Source of the DNA: Dryocosmus kuriphilus
Lineage: Eukaryota; Arthropoda; Insecta; Hymenoptera; Cynipidae
DNA: 64,000 nucleotides
Direction of reading: 5' to 3'
Assembly: GCA_038277395.1 (NCBI GenBank)
Contig: CM076190.1
Location: 247,733,256 to 247,797,255, forward strand
The notes beneath the pieces are model-generated. The model made no database searches and was not told where the DNA came from. It was given only the letters and a program-made list of their open reading frames with translations. Position numbers and translations under genes: made by a program. Every line of letters begins with the position of its first letter. Position 1 is the first letter of the stretch. Below are positions 62,501 through 64,000 of the stretch, piece after piece.

Positions 62501-63923
62501 TGTCATTGCTTGTTCGTAATTATTTGGCCAATAACAACACCATAATCATGCTACAGCCACCATATTCACCAGAGTTGGCTCCCAGCGACTTTTTCCTGGT
62601 TCCAAAACTGAAGAGACCCATGAAAGGACGGCGTTTTGTGACGATTGAGGAGATAAAGACCGCATCGTTGGAAGAGCTGAAGGCTATACCAAAAAGTGCT
62701 TATCAGAAATGCTCTCTGGATTGGAAAAAGCGCTGGCACAAATGTATTATATCCGATGGGGATTACCTTGAAAAGAACAGCATCAATATTGATGAATAAA
62801 TAAATATTTTTTGATACAAATAAAAATTCACCTTACTTTTTGATCACGCCTCGTATTTCTTTACTGACTTCGTTACTGGCTGACGTATTGCACTTTCAAC
62901 AAAATGATTCAATTTTCAAGCAAAAATATTTCAATTTTGAAAAAAATAGTTCTATTTTCAAGAAAAAGAAGCTAAGGTAATCGTGCCAGTTTGTGGATAT
63001 GTAAGATATGCAGAAATGATAGAACAGGAATAAAATAAATTCAATGCGTGCTTGAGATCTAAAATAAATTTTCATGTGATACGCGATCATTGGGGTAGTT
63101 AAAAAATAATTTTATACGCTCCTTCGAAGGCTTTTATTATTTAATATGAAATTTTTTCACAAGCAGTGTCGCTGCACCAGTTTGTGAAGACTAGATTTTT
63201 TCCACCACCAGTTTGTGAACAGATAACGTACCATTTTGTGGACACTCAATTTTAATCCGAATCACTTTGTTAACCACGATTCATTTCAACTTGCATTATG
63301 TATTAATGCAAACAATCACATCATTATTAATAATTTTATCCGTTTTGAATAAACTAACGTCTTATATTAAATTTTGGGAGTATATCGAATTTTTCTGTAT
63401 TAGATGGTGCTAGATTTTTATGAAAAGCGACAAGTTTTTCGCATGAAAATCCATTAGAACATTAGAAATATTATTATAGAACTATTAAACTCTCTATTTT
63501 TGCAATTATTTATTATTATATCCCAAAATTGTAAGATGAAAAGTTTTGCTTATAAGTGCATCAGATTTTTCTAAGTTTAATGAAAAGGTCTTCAAGATAG
63601 AGTATATAATGCAATTTTATTTACTCAATAAATAACAATTTACTGAATAAACATAAATATAGTGATAAAACACGAGAGAATTGATTTTTTCACATGACTC
63701 TCTACAGTTAGGTACATCACTCAATTAAGGTGAATTTTTACCAAAAAGAACTGATGATATTGTTAGAAAAATATCAATTTGGAGCGAAAAGTCCCTAACA
63801 TAACCTCAAATGCTTCAAGCTTAAAAGTATGAAAGCAGAATTGTGTTCGCTGGAAAAATTCGTTAAAAAAGAATCGTTATTTTTTGCTTTCAGGATCATC
63901 TTCTCAACCAGTGGGGAGTACAG
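2465..63923 (+). CDS. Micro-exon gene with tandemly duplicated phase-1 exons (partial; both ends outside the window)
   Basis: Eighteen short open segments on the + strand are each bounded by a pyrimidine tract plus AG and by GT. Every one has two leading bases and one trailing base around whole codons, so all introns are phase 1. Joined in order they give one open frame. The first five exons encode an unrecognised 5' part (about 150 residues). The next 13 encode a low-complexity Pro/Ser/Gly repeat alternating 11-residue (A) and 10-residue (B) units, with junction codons giving E, S or G. Intron sequences flanking all exons are related, so the exons probably arose by duplication of intron-exon blocks. 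No signal peptide, start or stop codon is visible. The layout resembles schistosome micro-exon genes and aphid bicycle genes, but no sequence homology to either is claimed. The product may be a secreted or extracellular variable protein, which is inference only. Additional exons may be missed, and transcription is unproven. Confidence 0.62.
2546..3344. other. Intron, no gene seen
   Basis: AT-rich sequence without a supportable open frame. A piece at about 2999-3045 (CAGCGTTTCGTTGGCTAGAG and following) resembles the centre of the foldback element at 3570-3600 and may be an older copy of it. Confidence 0.5.
3345..3958. mobile_element. Foldback/MITE-like element
   Basis: The left arm, from GTCGTCCATGAGAGTATG (about 3350), is matched in inverted order by ACTCTCATGAACGACAAC (about 3940-3957). 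Further paired stretches include AATGTGTTAAGAG with CTCTTAACACATT. Around the centre, GATGCGACGTTTCGT (3573) faces ACGAAACGTCGTATC (3619). The right arm carries about 100 extra bases (about 3690-3790). There is no coding capacity, so it would be a non-autonomous element. Its right end abuts the start of the gypsy long repeat, so one element inserted at the end of the other. Confidence 0.75.
3955..5549 (+). repeat. 5' long terminal repeat (approximate start)
   Basis: It aligns to 8495-10043 with many substitutions and small indels. The clearest shared parts are the GACAGCGAGGACAA region near 3978, the AACACTGTCCAG pieces near 4550, the block at 4985-5035 and the end at 5520-5549 closing in TTTACA. 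The start is uncertain because no clean TG terminus is seen. Similarity at the left extends a little into what should be coding sequence in the right copy. Confidence 0.75.
5550..7477 (+). pseudogene. Gypsy leader and gag/protease region, unreadable
   Basis: By position this should be leader, gag and the start of pol. No open frame longer than about 110 codons exists and no capsid, CCHC or protease motif could be read with confidence. The stretch at about 7445-7480 reads into the reverse transcriptase in another frame. Confidence 0.55.
7478..7845 (+). pseudogene. Gypsy reverse transcriptase fragment
   Basis: The open frame carries YRFCVDYRRLNK and KKDAYPLPKMD, followed by ITTLDV, the Ty3/gypsy fingers and palm motif A (catalytic Asp in TLDV). 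A frameshift near 7735-7770 then moves the reading into another frame, where WGYKAFTVPGMG and FQFTGMP continue the usual order. The YxDD catalytic box is absent because the sequence breaks off at about 7845. This was the polymerase copying element RNA into DNA; it cannot work now. Confidence 0.9.
7890..7950 (+). pseudogene. Gypsy RNase H fragment
   Basis: One frame reads ASDFGLGAVLSQ, the conserved first motif of Ty3/gypsy RNase H, immediately downstream of the broken reverse transcriptase. The intervening palm and thumb are missing, which shows an internal deletion between 7845 and 7890. Confidence 0.75.
8348..8430 (+). pseudogene. Possible integrase C-terminal fragment of the gypsy element
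   Basis: The frame starting MPNIRPKKLVVNKQIKQRYD resembles the lysine-rich segment before the integrase C-terminal domain of gypsy elements. It lies directly upstream of the right long repeat, as expected. Too short to be certain. Confidence 0.4.
8495..10043 (+). repeat. 3' long terminal repeat (approximate start)
   Basis: Partner of the repeat at 3955-5549, ending CCCCGTTACA at 10043 where the AT-rich host intron resumes. The differences between the two copies are spread along their length, which indicates an old insertion. Confidence 0.75.
10044..10531 (+). other. Intron with pre-exon block
   Basis: No gene is seen in 10044-10450. From about 10453 the block typical of this gene appears (TACGAGAACACAATTGGGAC, then GTTGAAAAAATTTGTTAATAAAATA and a pyrimidine tract), ending in the acceptor at 10530-10531. 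Confidence 0.6.
10532..10612 (+). CDS. Exon 2 (81 nt, phase 1-1)
   Basis: The segment is preceded by TTTTTTCTTACAG and followed by the strong donor GTAAGT. The phase-1 frame holds 26 codons, starting CPLLRRSVRPMF and ending IVYVNWD. It is basic, then ends in an aromatic and hydrophobic run. No family is recognised. Its pre-exon block is one of the best matches to those of the micro-exons, tying it to the same gene. The length equals exon 1 exactly. Confidence 0.65.
10613..11497 (+). other. Intron
   Basis: AT-rich, with many short runs built on TTTAAA and CTTTTAAA but no supportable gene. The last 77 bases (about 11421-11497) are a near copy of 11556-11632, showing that the next intron-exon unit was duplicated in tandem. 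Confidence 0.6.
11498..11542 (+). CDS. Exon 3 (45 nt, phase 1-1)
   Basis: It follows TTTCTTACAG and ends before GTGATG, a weaker donor than the GTAATT used elsewhere. Its 14 codons read KRTITIHNQDHLDD. If the donor were skipped the frame would run to a stop at about 11570, so a short alternative end is possible. HNQDHLDDGD resembles HAYHKLDPTDGD in the next exon, consistent with duplication of this exon together with its intron. Confidence 0.5.
11633..11746 (+). CDS. Exon 4 (114 nt, phase 1-1)
   Basis: It follows TTTTTCTTGCAG and precedes GTAATT. Its 37 codons are open in phase 1, starting PHAYHKLDPTDGDK, with the mid-section GIVAVVRGGQI and the end LQHQRAN. The function is not recognised. 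The downstream intron start (GTAATTTAAGAAACTT) resembles that after exon 5 (GTAATTTAATAACTTT), so exons 4 and 5 probably share ancestry. Confidence 0.6.
11747..12674. mobile_element. Intron with a nested inverted-repeat element (about 11928-12510)
   Basis: GCAAGTCCTAAGGTC (near 12123) is inverted as GACCTTAGGACTTG (near 12248). The flanking AGGGTAGAAATCACCC (11930) and GTGGTTTCTACCCT (about 12282) also pair. A further related copy lies near 12440-12490. This is the layout of a non-coding hairpin or MITE-type element with internal duplications. Its exact ends and target duplication were not found. The remaining intron shows nothing. Confidence 0.6.
12675..12809 (+). CDS. Exon 5 (135 nt, phase 1-1)
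   Basis: It follows a T-rich tract ending GATCAG and precedes GTAATT. The 44 codons are acidic at first (GEEECYELQDNDLVLHPNEE) and then aromatic (YWKGFYIHPQ), ending ALHSTA. No domain is recognised. It is the longest exon seen and the last before the Pro/Ser repeat array. Joining to the first A exon creates a GAA (Glu) codon. Confidence 0.62.
12955..13500 (-). mobile_element. mariner remnant, SETMAR-type family (second family)
   Basis: Read on the - strand, pieces in order give NEVKTVYGNEA, EFKNGHTSVHDDQRSGRPS, IVTDELVEKIE and PRWVPKQLTEQHKLNR. This is the N-terminal helix-turn-helix part and linker of mariner transposases of the kind fused in SETMAR. Frameshifts and stops break it, and the catalytic DDD part is absent. 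It differs from the mariner at 822 and 61532. Its ends are not defined. It lies about 150 bases after exon 5. Confidence 0.8.
13501..14633 (+). other. Intron; first recognisable array module
   Basis: 13501-14110 holds no supportable gene. From about 14150 the sequence matches the B-to-A intron of later modules (compare 16470-16915 and 22450-22893), including CGTTAGAT near 14412 and the pre-exon block at 14561-14633. Confidence 0.6.
14634..14666 (+). CDS. Micro-exon A1 (33 nt)
   Basis: Acceptor TTTTTCAG, donor GTAATT, phase 1-1. The whole codons encode PPMPPPRIPS. The trailing A joins GT of the next B exon to give Ser. Confidence 0.68.
15824..15853 (+). CDS. Micro-exon B1 (30 nt)
   Basis: Acceptor TTCTTTCAG, donor GTGACT. 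Encodes SPSGSGEST. The trailing G joins AA of the next A exon to give Glu. Confidence 0.68.
16916..16948 (+). CDS. Micro-exon A2 (33 nt)
   Basis: Acceptor TTTTTCAG, donor GTATTT. Encodes APKPPPRITS, with three replacements relative to A1 and no loss of frame. Confidence 0.67.
18102..18131 (+). CDS. Micro-exon B2 (30 nt)
   Basis: Acceptor TTTCTTTCAG, donor GTGATT. Encodes SSSRSGEST. The intron that follows carries the LINE at 18436-22010. Confidence 0.68.
18666..19169 (-). pseudogene. LINE ORF2 C-terminus with CCHC zinc finger
   Basis: 19169-18939 and 18938-18666 continue ORF2. The second holds CRICGYEQQSRVHVLERC, a CX2CX8HX4C knuckle seen at the C-terminus of R1-, I- and Jockey-type LINE proteins. 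This favours that broad group over RTE, but no closer clade is claimed. Confidence 0.75.
19553..20070 (-). pseudogene. LINE reverse transcriptase, internally deleted
   Basis: LRQGCPLSPILLAIF is read near 19862-19818, and shortly after, in another frame, LAYADDIVLIADDERG (YADD codons at 19790-19801). The roughly 40 residues normally between these motifs are missing. The fingers and palm motif A that should precede GCPLSP are also missing: the charged linker at 20070-19880 runs straight into it. The thumb-like part continues to 19553 with FCYLGYWF. The enzyme is dead, though the YADD box itself is intact. Confidence 0.9.
20214..20910 (-). pseudogene. LINE endonuclease (APE-type) fragment
   Basis: The frame 20714-20214 contains LLIGGDLNAWTG, DTEIDYVLAEE and GSEHFPVIATL, the metal-binding and catalytic boxes of apurinic-type endonucleases that nick target DNA for LINE insertion. 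The N-terminal part (WNIAG-type start and Glu box) would lie in 20910-20614 but is frameshifted. The Asp, Asn and His residues of the three boxes are preserved. Confidence 0.88.
21087..21697 (-). pseudogene. LINE ORF1-like region
   Basis: Two overlapping-frame pieces, 21697-21503 and 21476-21087, encode highly charged, probably coiled-coil protein rich in E, K and R, as in the ORF1 nucleic-acid-binding proteins of LINEs. A Gly stretch (GGGGG) near the end comes from the poly-C run at 21106-21120. The frame is broken between the pieces. Confidence 0.55.
22894..22926 (+). CDS. Micro-exon A3 (33 nt)
   Basis: Acceptor TTGTTTCAG, donor GTAATT. Encodes PTTLPPGIPL. It shares PTTLPP with A4, so A3 and A4 are closer to each other than to A1 and A2. 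Confidence 0.68.
   Translation, partial: NQRRCHQGYL
24085..24114 (+). CDS. Micro-exon B3 (30 nt)
   Basis: Acceptor TTCTTTCAG, donor GTAATT. Encodes SYSRPGGNT. Confidence 0.68.
25093..25125 (+). CDS. Micro-exon A4 (33 nt)
   Basis: Acceptor TTTTTTCAG, donor GTAATT. Encodes PTTLPPRIHP. Confidence 0.68.
26284..26313 (+). CDS. Micro-exon B4 (30 nt)
   Basis: Acceptor TTCTTTCAG, donor GTAATT. Encodes SASRPGDSA. It is followed by another B exon rather than an A exon. Confidence 0.68.
27431..27460 (+). CDS. Micro-exon B5 (30 nt)
   Basis: Acceptor TTCTTTCAG, donor GTAATT. Encodes SSSRPGGST, the closest to a B consensus. It lies 1147 bases after B4, where an A exon would be expected from the alternation. 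Confidence 0.68.
28985..31020 (-). mobile_element. BEL/Pao retrotransposon fragment (copy 1)
   Basis: The sequence is closely related to 52985-54960 in the same orientation, starting from CACAAAGAAATTAACAAAA. It holds the 3' half of a BEL/Pao pol: linker, zinc-binding region, integrase core and C-terminal domain, read from right to left. No reverse transcriptase, gag or matching long terminal repeat was found, so it is 5'-truncated. The similarity to copy 2 ends at about 30805; weaker Pao-like reading may extend to about 31020. Confidence 0.85.
29325..30721 (-). pseudogene. BEL/Pao integrase region (copy 1)
   Basis: Pieces in order on the - strand: 30721-30506 (TAWCTRYINN), 30599-30381 (KLNPFLSAQQLLRVGGRL, the pre-integrase motif of BEL elements), 30155-29796 (core: VFVCTATRTIHLKAV, LTGDQGMNFVGA, PYFGGLW) and 29642-29325 (C-terminus: WIIGGPL, HTKWPLCRVTEVHSGDDGLV). 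The second catalytic Asp is kept in GDQGMNF. The Glu after FGGLW lies at the end of the open frame. Several frame breaks make it inactive. Confidence 0.88.
31021..32022. other. No gene recognised; AT-rich
   Basis: About 1 kb between the BEL fragment and the gag-like frame. It contains several AATTAAATT-type runs and no open frame of note. It could be the 5' leader or terminal repeat of the following gag-like element, but a matching second copy was not seen. Confidence 0.35.
32023..32667 (+). CDS. Gag-like open frame, N-terminal part (214 codons)
   Basis: An intact frame of 214 codons, unusual in this window. It starts MTDTDTKTQAPLD, has a GRGRGGF patch at about residues 29-35, a likely short coiled coil (YGILKSKLEVLTARIDEI, about residues 52-71) and a basic end. 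It is followed about 140 bases later by a frame with a zinc knuckle, which is why a retroelement Gag is suggested. No capsid motif is recognised, so it could be another mobile-element protein or a host gene fragment. The orientation is opposite to the neighbouring BEL pieces, so it belongs to a different element. Confidence 0.45.
   Translation: MTDTDTKTQAPLDIEIIATPNTGFPIGAGRGRGGFSRATNPTRPGLITARQEENYGILKSKLEVLTARIDEIISHESSYLERLLSPSRVQIDLHHIIKRGGPLSHIPCNQRSEGEGIMSSLLANKSYPSYFADGELGSDVVRDHLRRDSSPLLMKLRSNSAAFARSDGTHDVTENSGLGLRPNPSKERDEMVSVEKKQRHVCLKMRNRRFGRKS
32804..33397 (+). CDS. Gag-like open frame with CCHC knuckle (197 codons)
   Basis: CVNCRYRKHHFKEC at about residues 63-76 fits CX2CX4HX4C, the nucleic-acid-binding knuckle of Gag proteins. 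Other Cys and His residues around it (CIGKQH, FYLCEAGGFDTGDC) may add fingers. The rest (WSIRHQEMVGWLRLDY) is not recognised. It probably forms the C-terminal half of the same locus as the preceding frame, broken by a frameshift or stop between. No pol motifs follow in 33400-35290. Confidence 0.5.
   Translation: MSDKRHVRNVRRTTESSVNLCSRVIKKRADILVKKMEATKFDRGTQTFVSCIGKQHIAGCVNCRYRKHHFKECKLPYRPGFYLCEAGGFDTGDCIYPHRIEHELALRHCAGCSSDLSLFFPKYTNWSIRHQEMVGWLRLDYATCPALVISPDHCYFTVQGEDELKRKEKDKFDDCRDSLRKFKNIYYFLFFVSKSEI
33398..35292. other. Unassigned, moderately GC-rich region
   Basis: No reliable gene. Between 33660 and 33990 a short motif of the type GATTCGGGnnGnGGnCCCCGTG appears about three times, pointing to a degraded GC-rich minisatellite. 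A T-run of about 22 lies at 34569-34590. The region probably belongs to the retroelement starting near 32 kb. Confidence 0.4.
35293..35705 (+). repeat. 48-bp minisatellite, about eight copies
   Basis: Successive copies start near 35295, 35350, 35398, 35446, 35494, 35542, 35608 and 35655, each with a core like CGGGTCGCTTTCTCGGACAG, then AAAGGACCT and an A/T-rich spacer with TTAAAA. The spacing is 48 for several neighbours, and one copy has an insertion. The copies are diverged. Confidence 0.85.
35706..36649 (+). other. End of the insertion and return to the array intron
   Basis: At about 35880, after CTGTTCGTAACA, the sequence switches to TTAACTGTTCCATTCTTG, which is the array intron (compare 22085 and 26665). 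The inserted block between about 28950 and 35880 therefore replaces part of one module. From 36240 to 36649 it matches other B-to-A introns, including the pre-exon block. Confidence 0.65.
36650..36682 (+). CDS. Micro-exon A5 (33 nt)
   Basis: Acceptor TTTTTTTAG (TAG instead of CAG), donor GTAATT. Encodes PPPPPPRIPA. Confidence 0.66.
37158..37830 (+). mobile_element. Single arm of the 150-bp-repeat element
   Basis: Matches 57555-58250 in the same orientation and 56060-56818 in inverted orientation. It begins at TACATTCTCATCAGAGAAGG, the same inner boundary as in the big inverted repeat. It includes internal repeats about 150 bases apart marked by CGGTTTTTGTTTTAATC (37591 and 37745). The GC-rich hairpin end is missing. 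It is inserted in the A5-B6 intron, and the intron resumes at about 37860. Confidence 0.75.
38429..38458 (+). CDS. Micro-exon B6 (30 nt)
   Basis: Acceptor TTCTTTCAG, donor GTAATT. Encodes SSTRPRGRR, the only strongly basic B unit. Because A5 ends in G and B6 starts with AA, the junction codon is Glu rather than Ser. Confidence 0.62.
39453..39482 (+). CDS. Micro-exon B7 (30 nt)
   Basis: Acceptor TTTTCTTACAG, donor GTAATA. Encodes SSSQPGGST. It shares Gln at the fourth whole codon with B8, so B7 and B8 are probably neighbours by duplication, now split by more than 20 kb of inserted elements. Confidence 0.66.
39938..42060 (-). other. 3' region of the env-bearing element (possible LTR)
   Basis: No gene is seen. 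It is more GC-rich than the neighbouring intron, with a GA-rich stretch at 40385-40435. By position it should contain the 3' untranslated region and long terminal repeat. A second copy expected on the right could not be identified by eye. Confidence 0.4.
42061..43913 (-). pseudogene. Envelope-like gene remnant of the gypsy element
   Basis: Pieces on the - strand: 43913-43650 has a hydrophobic leader-like stretch (LLILLSLFCITWIY); 43594-43340 has a basic RKRR cleavage-type site followed by a Gly/Ala-rich hydrophobic stretch, the layout of a fusion-type envelope precursor; 43481-43113 is helical in character; 43020-42421 has several Cys; 42318-42061 has a hydrophobic, membrane-anchor-like run near its start. 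The frame is broken at each junction, so no intact envelope is encoded. Known insect errantiviruses carry an env in this position, after integrase. Confidence 0.72.
44129..45377 (-). pseudogene. Gypsy integrase
   Basis: The segment at about 45000-44801 holds the zinc-binding region (IISEHNDNLFGG, CHGLRNDV, GCQSCLE). The two Cys and the first His are present, but the usual GGH reads GGN. The core (44782-44129) has Asp in FLDTVG, Asp in ILTDRGGSF and Glu in NGTLERSH, with 35 residues between the last two, the D35E spacing. All three catalytic residues are therefore kept in one 217-codon open frame, although the upstream part is in another frame. A following short frame (44098-43910) has the C-terminal-domain-like TYTVVGFTENHNLILE. 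Confidence 0.88.
45507..45950 (-). CDS. Ser/Thr/Pro-rich linker frame between RNase H and integrase
   Basis: A 147-codon frame without recognised domain, low in complexity (PVPSARSTPASVT, QRSQKTTQ). It lies between the extra RNase H and the integrase of the gypsy element. It may be a pol linker or a remnant of another gene. It has not been interrupted, but it is short enough for this to mean little. Confidence 0.4.
   Translation of the reverse strand: MDVVHRLPERLNKFLESLQHSNQRNKHDPLSEAALLEQPPIGEGRQRSTLRFKDTAEILDSPILSQQPSRCSLFQTPTIVPVPSARSTPASVTAQQTAVQTDGDHDFTSDLIPPQRTQKSTRFSLVPEIDQRSQKTTQIRSPINKEM
46340..46834 (-). CDS. Additional RNase H domain of cellular RNase H1 type
   Basis: A 164-codon open frame reads VYIDANCVHNNKEEPEVGLG, NNNSAEVQAATAAAEKA, LALFTDSMFLIDSFTKWIP, NGWRTADGKPV and IEGNEAADQLAGAG. 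These are, in order, the four active-site regions of RNase H1 with Asp, Glu, Asp and Asp all present, plus the NGW segment typical of eukaryotic RNase H1. The enzyme cuts RNA in RNA-DNA hybrids. The element also has its own gypsy-type RNase H motif at about 47340, so this is a second domain, between the native RNase H and integrase. No start codon preference can be judged. A host RNase H1 pseudogene inserted there is the alternative, but orientation and position fit pol. Confidence 0.82.
   Translation of the reverse strand: MLRKDRHHTCPNHGFLFNANNPTEVYIDANCVHNNKEEPEVGLGVWFGSEHPWNISKHAQRRQNNNSAEVQAATAAAEKAVENGITRLALFTDSMFLIDSFTKWIPTSEANGWRTADGKPVISETEFKELKEALAPLKVSWNHVPVYHVIEGNEAADQLAGAGN
47296..47345 (-). 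pseudogene. Native gypsy RNase H motif
   Basis: Read on the - strand: TTDASEHAIGVVFTQ, the first conserved box of Ty3/gypsy RNase H (TDAS), followed by sequence like the usual continuation. The remainder up to 46834 is not readable in one frame. Confidence 0.75.
47685..48315 (-). pseudogene. Gypsy reverse transcriptase (env-bearing element)
   Basis: The frame 48011-47685 reads FSVFDLASGYHQVEAHPDD (motif A Asp), FAKTGFSTPKEHLEY, RMGINNAPATFQQLMD and AYLNDIVIYS. The catalytic box is YLND instead of YLDD, so the first Asp of the pair is replaced by Asn. The preceding segment (48315-48124) and the fingers lie in other frames. A short direct repeat of TGAAC near 48132-48150 disturbs the region. 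Confidence 0.88.
48339..48930 (-). pseudogene. Gypsy protease and pol start
   Basis: At about 48925-48870 the - strand reads AIFLVDPGSNVNFIKL, resembling the retroviral-type aspartic protease site but with DPG instead of D(S/T)G. Then 48773-48339 gives a 144-codon frame with CSISIDGIIGRAYLR, a protease-like second strand. It cleaves Gag-Pol in related elements. Confidence 0.55.
49061..52370. other. Unassigned 3.3 kb, no gene recognised
   Basis: This may contain the leader and gag of the env-bearing element on the - strand. No CCHC or capsid motif is visible, and the longest frames (about 110 codons) look random. It contains a C-rich run (49483-49496) and a G-run of about 20 (51632-51653). 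Codon-like texture is weak, with many stops in all frames. Confidence 0.4.
52375..52985. repeat. Tandem repeat of about 179 bp, three to four copies
   Basis: AACCTGAATCCGTTCGAGTG recurs near 52378, 52674 and 52853, the last as AACCTTAATCC. The last two are 179 bases apart. A partial copy near 52555 lacks the first 60 bases or so. Each contains ATGACACATTnTTCCTnnCTACAATTTT about 120 bases in. The array ends exactly where BEL/Pao copy 2 starts. Confidence 0.85.
52985..54960 (-). mobile_element. BEL/Pao retrotransposon fragment (copy 2)
   Basis: Same family and orientation as 28985-31020, starting at the related ATACACAAAAAAATTAACAAAA. It covers the same 3' half of pol and stops at about 54950 (GATGGATGTTAACAC), close to where the similarity with copy 1 also ends. 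This suggests either a shared truncated master or a real element boundary there. Confidence 0.85.
53692..54871 (-). pseudogene. BEL/Pao integrase region (copy 2)
   Basis: Pieces: 54871-54674 (TAWYIRYINN), 54677-54492 (KLNPFLDTQQLLRVGGRL), 54577-54200 (zinc region with CVVCFRHRSAE, then GVDFAGPIKIR, first Asp) and 54315-53692 (LTIDQGTNFGEADAE, SAPHFGGLWEATVK: second Asp and Glu). All three catalytic acidic residues are present in pieces, but in two frames. A tandem duplication of about 24 bases (about 53897-53944) adds the FEEISMATFEDIS repeat after the core. The tail differs from copy 1. Confidence 0.88.
54961..55543 (-). repeat. Array-type intron sequence, probably inverted
   Basis: No gene. 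It is rich in short motifs such as AACTGAAAATAAAG and GTTGAATTTTTAAC that look like the reverse complement of the degenerate intron repeats. It is likely intron material between inserted elements, but its position in a module is not clear. Confidence 0.45.
58395..60467 (-). mobile_element. RTE-like LINE, 5'-truncated
   Basis: Bounded by a 12-bp direct repeat AAAACTATGCAA (58383-58394 and 60468-60479). The other arm of the inverted repeat has the same site uninterrupted. The 3' tail is a T-run on the + strand (58397-58405), and a TAA/TTA microsatellite lies at 58425-58470. Only reverse transcriptase and downstream parts remain; the endonuclease is missing. Confidence 0.9.
58895..60440 (-). pseudogene. 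RTE-like reverse transcriptase
   Basis: Pieces on the - strand: 60440-60100 (lysine-rich linker), 60088-59804 (AIKKLKSNKAAGIEDLPSE, IRAIWKTERIPEEWNTSII), 59769-59476 (NYQCGFRRNRSTSDQ-like motif GDYQCGFRRNRSTSDQVFII and the motif-A region LFIDFKKS), then at about 59300-59230 ILGYADDLDLLGDDKETV and 59227-58895 (FKCLGTIITSENN, VVMYGCET). The YADD box is intact, but frames change between pieces. The order and wording are those of RTE-like and related insect LINEs. Confidence 0.9.
60968..61531 (+). other. Array-type intron between insertions
   Basis: Intron sequence resumes after the inverted-repeat structure. 61440-61531 matches the A-to-B intron just upstream of the ACTGGCTTCG segment (compare 17700-17785). 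No gene. Confidence 0.6.
61532..62853 (+). mobile_element. mariner element (copy 2), decayed
   Basis: Inverted ends GAGGTGTGATCGAAAAGTAA and its partner closing TTTTTGATCACGCCTCG, flanked by TA at 61530-61531 and 62854-62855. It sits inside the A-to-B intron: removing it and one TA restores GAGAATATTTCTTTACTGG as found in sister modules (about 23745). Same family as 822-2129, opposite orientation. Confidence 0.95.
61737..62799 (+). pseudogene. mariner transposase pseudogene (copy 2)
   Basis: 61954-62175 carries the second helix-turn-helix (VLANRRITIREVANDVG). The frame then has a stop at about 62173, after DPD. TGDETWLHGYDVETE follows, with the first catalytic Asp present. A second in-frame stop comes at about 62266, and a third where Trp is expected (about 62453). 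62473-62799 holds HHDIAPAH and YSPELAPSDFF. Asp 2 and Asp 3 are spaced D34D. Thus the catalytic residues survive while stops kill the gene, the reverse of copy 1, which lost the first Asp. Confidence 0.92.
62856..63893 (+). other. Intron with a roughly 0.75-kb insertion carrying short CCAGTTTGTG repeats
   Basis: Array intron runs to about 62980. Then an unrelated block (about 62985-63725) has CCAGTTTGTG at 62987, 63178 and 63209, and the variant CCATTTTGTGGACAC at 63231. The array intron resumes at about 63728 (GGTGAATTTTTACCAAAAAG). No gene. The last 70 bases form the pre-exon block. Confidence 0.55.
63894..63923 (+). CDS. Micro-exon B8 (30 nt)
   Basis: Acceptor GCTTTCAG, donor GTAATT. Encodes SSSQPVGST. 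It shows that the gene resumes after more than 20 kb of inserted elements and runs off the right edge. Confidence 0.66.
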
Positions 63924-64000
63924 GTAATTAAAACATTATTGAAACTACCATATAAAATAAATAGTAAATAATTAATAAAATAATTATAAGTCTGGGATTT

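Noticed and set aside
2465..63923. Naming the micro-exon gene as a bicycle gene, a schistosome-type MEG or a venom gene
   Set aside because: Only the architecture is similar. No cysteine-tyrosine-cysteine motif, signal peptide or sequence match could be shown.

Overview
The window is eukaryotic, AT-rich and non-coding over most of its length. Its transposons (mariner with D34D, BEL/Pao, Ty3/gypsy with and without an envelope, two LINE types) are those common in insects, so an insect is the best guess. The species cannot be named from the sequence.

The main content is one long + strand gene, or part of one, built from very small exons. Five exons of 81, 81, 45, 114 and 135 nt (2465-12809) are followed by 13 micro-exons of exactly 33 nt (type A, Pro-rich, like PPMPPPRIPS) or 30 nt (type B, Ser/Gly-rich, like SSSRPGGST) from 14634 to 63923. 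All 18 exons begin and end in phase 1, so any subset can be joined in frame. The micro-exons sit in tandemly duplicated intron-exon blocks about 1.0-1.2 kb apart. The introns of all blocks are recognisably related, including a roughly 70-nt block just before each exon and the first 40 nt or so of each intron. Neither gene end is in the window, and repeat-derived intron sequence at 1-800 suggests the duplicated region continues to the left.

Transposons have been dropped into the introns. From left to right: a mariner copy (822-2129); a foldback element (about 3345-3958) against a decayed Ty3/gypsy element with about 1.6-kb direct repeats (about 3955-10043); a nested hairpin element (about 11928-12510); a SETMAR-type mariner remnant (about 12960-13500); a purine-rich LINE with an 11-bp target duplication (18436-22010); BEL/Pao fragment 1 (about 28985-31020), an unassigned gag-like locus (32023-33400) and a 48-bp minisatellite (35293-35705); one arm of a repeat-filled element (about 37158-37830).

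The largest insertion (about 39938-62853) holds a Ty3/gypsy element with envelope remnants and a second, cellular-type RNase H, a 179-bp tandem repeat, BEL/Pao fragment 2, a very large inverted-repeat structure with GC-rich hairpin ends (55544-60967) carrying an RTE-like LINE, and a second mariner. All recognised transposon genes look inactivated by stops, frameshifts or lost catalytic residues, although some single domains (gypsy integrase, extra RNase H) keep their catalytic residues. The micro-exon gene by contrast keeps open frames and splice sites in every copy seen. No tRNA, rRNA or CRISPR was recognised.
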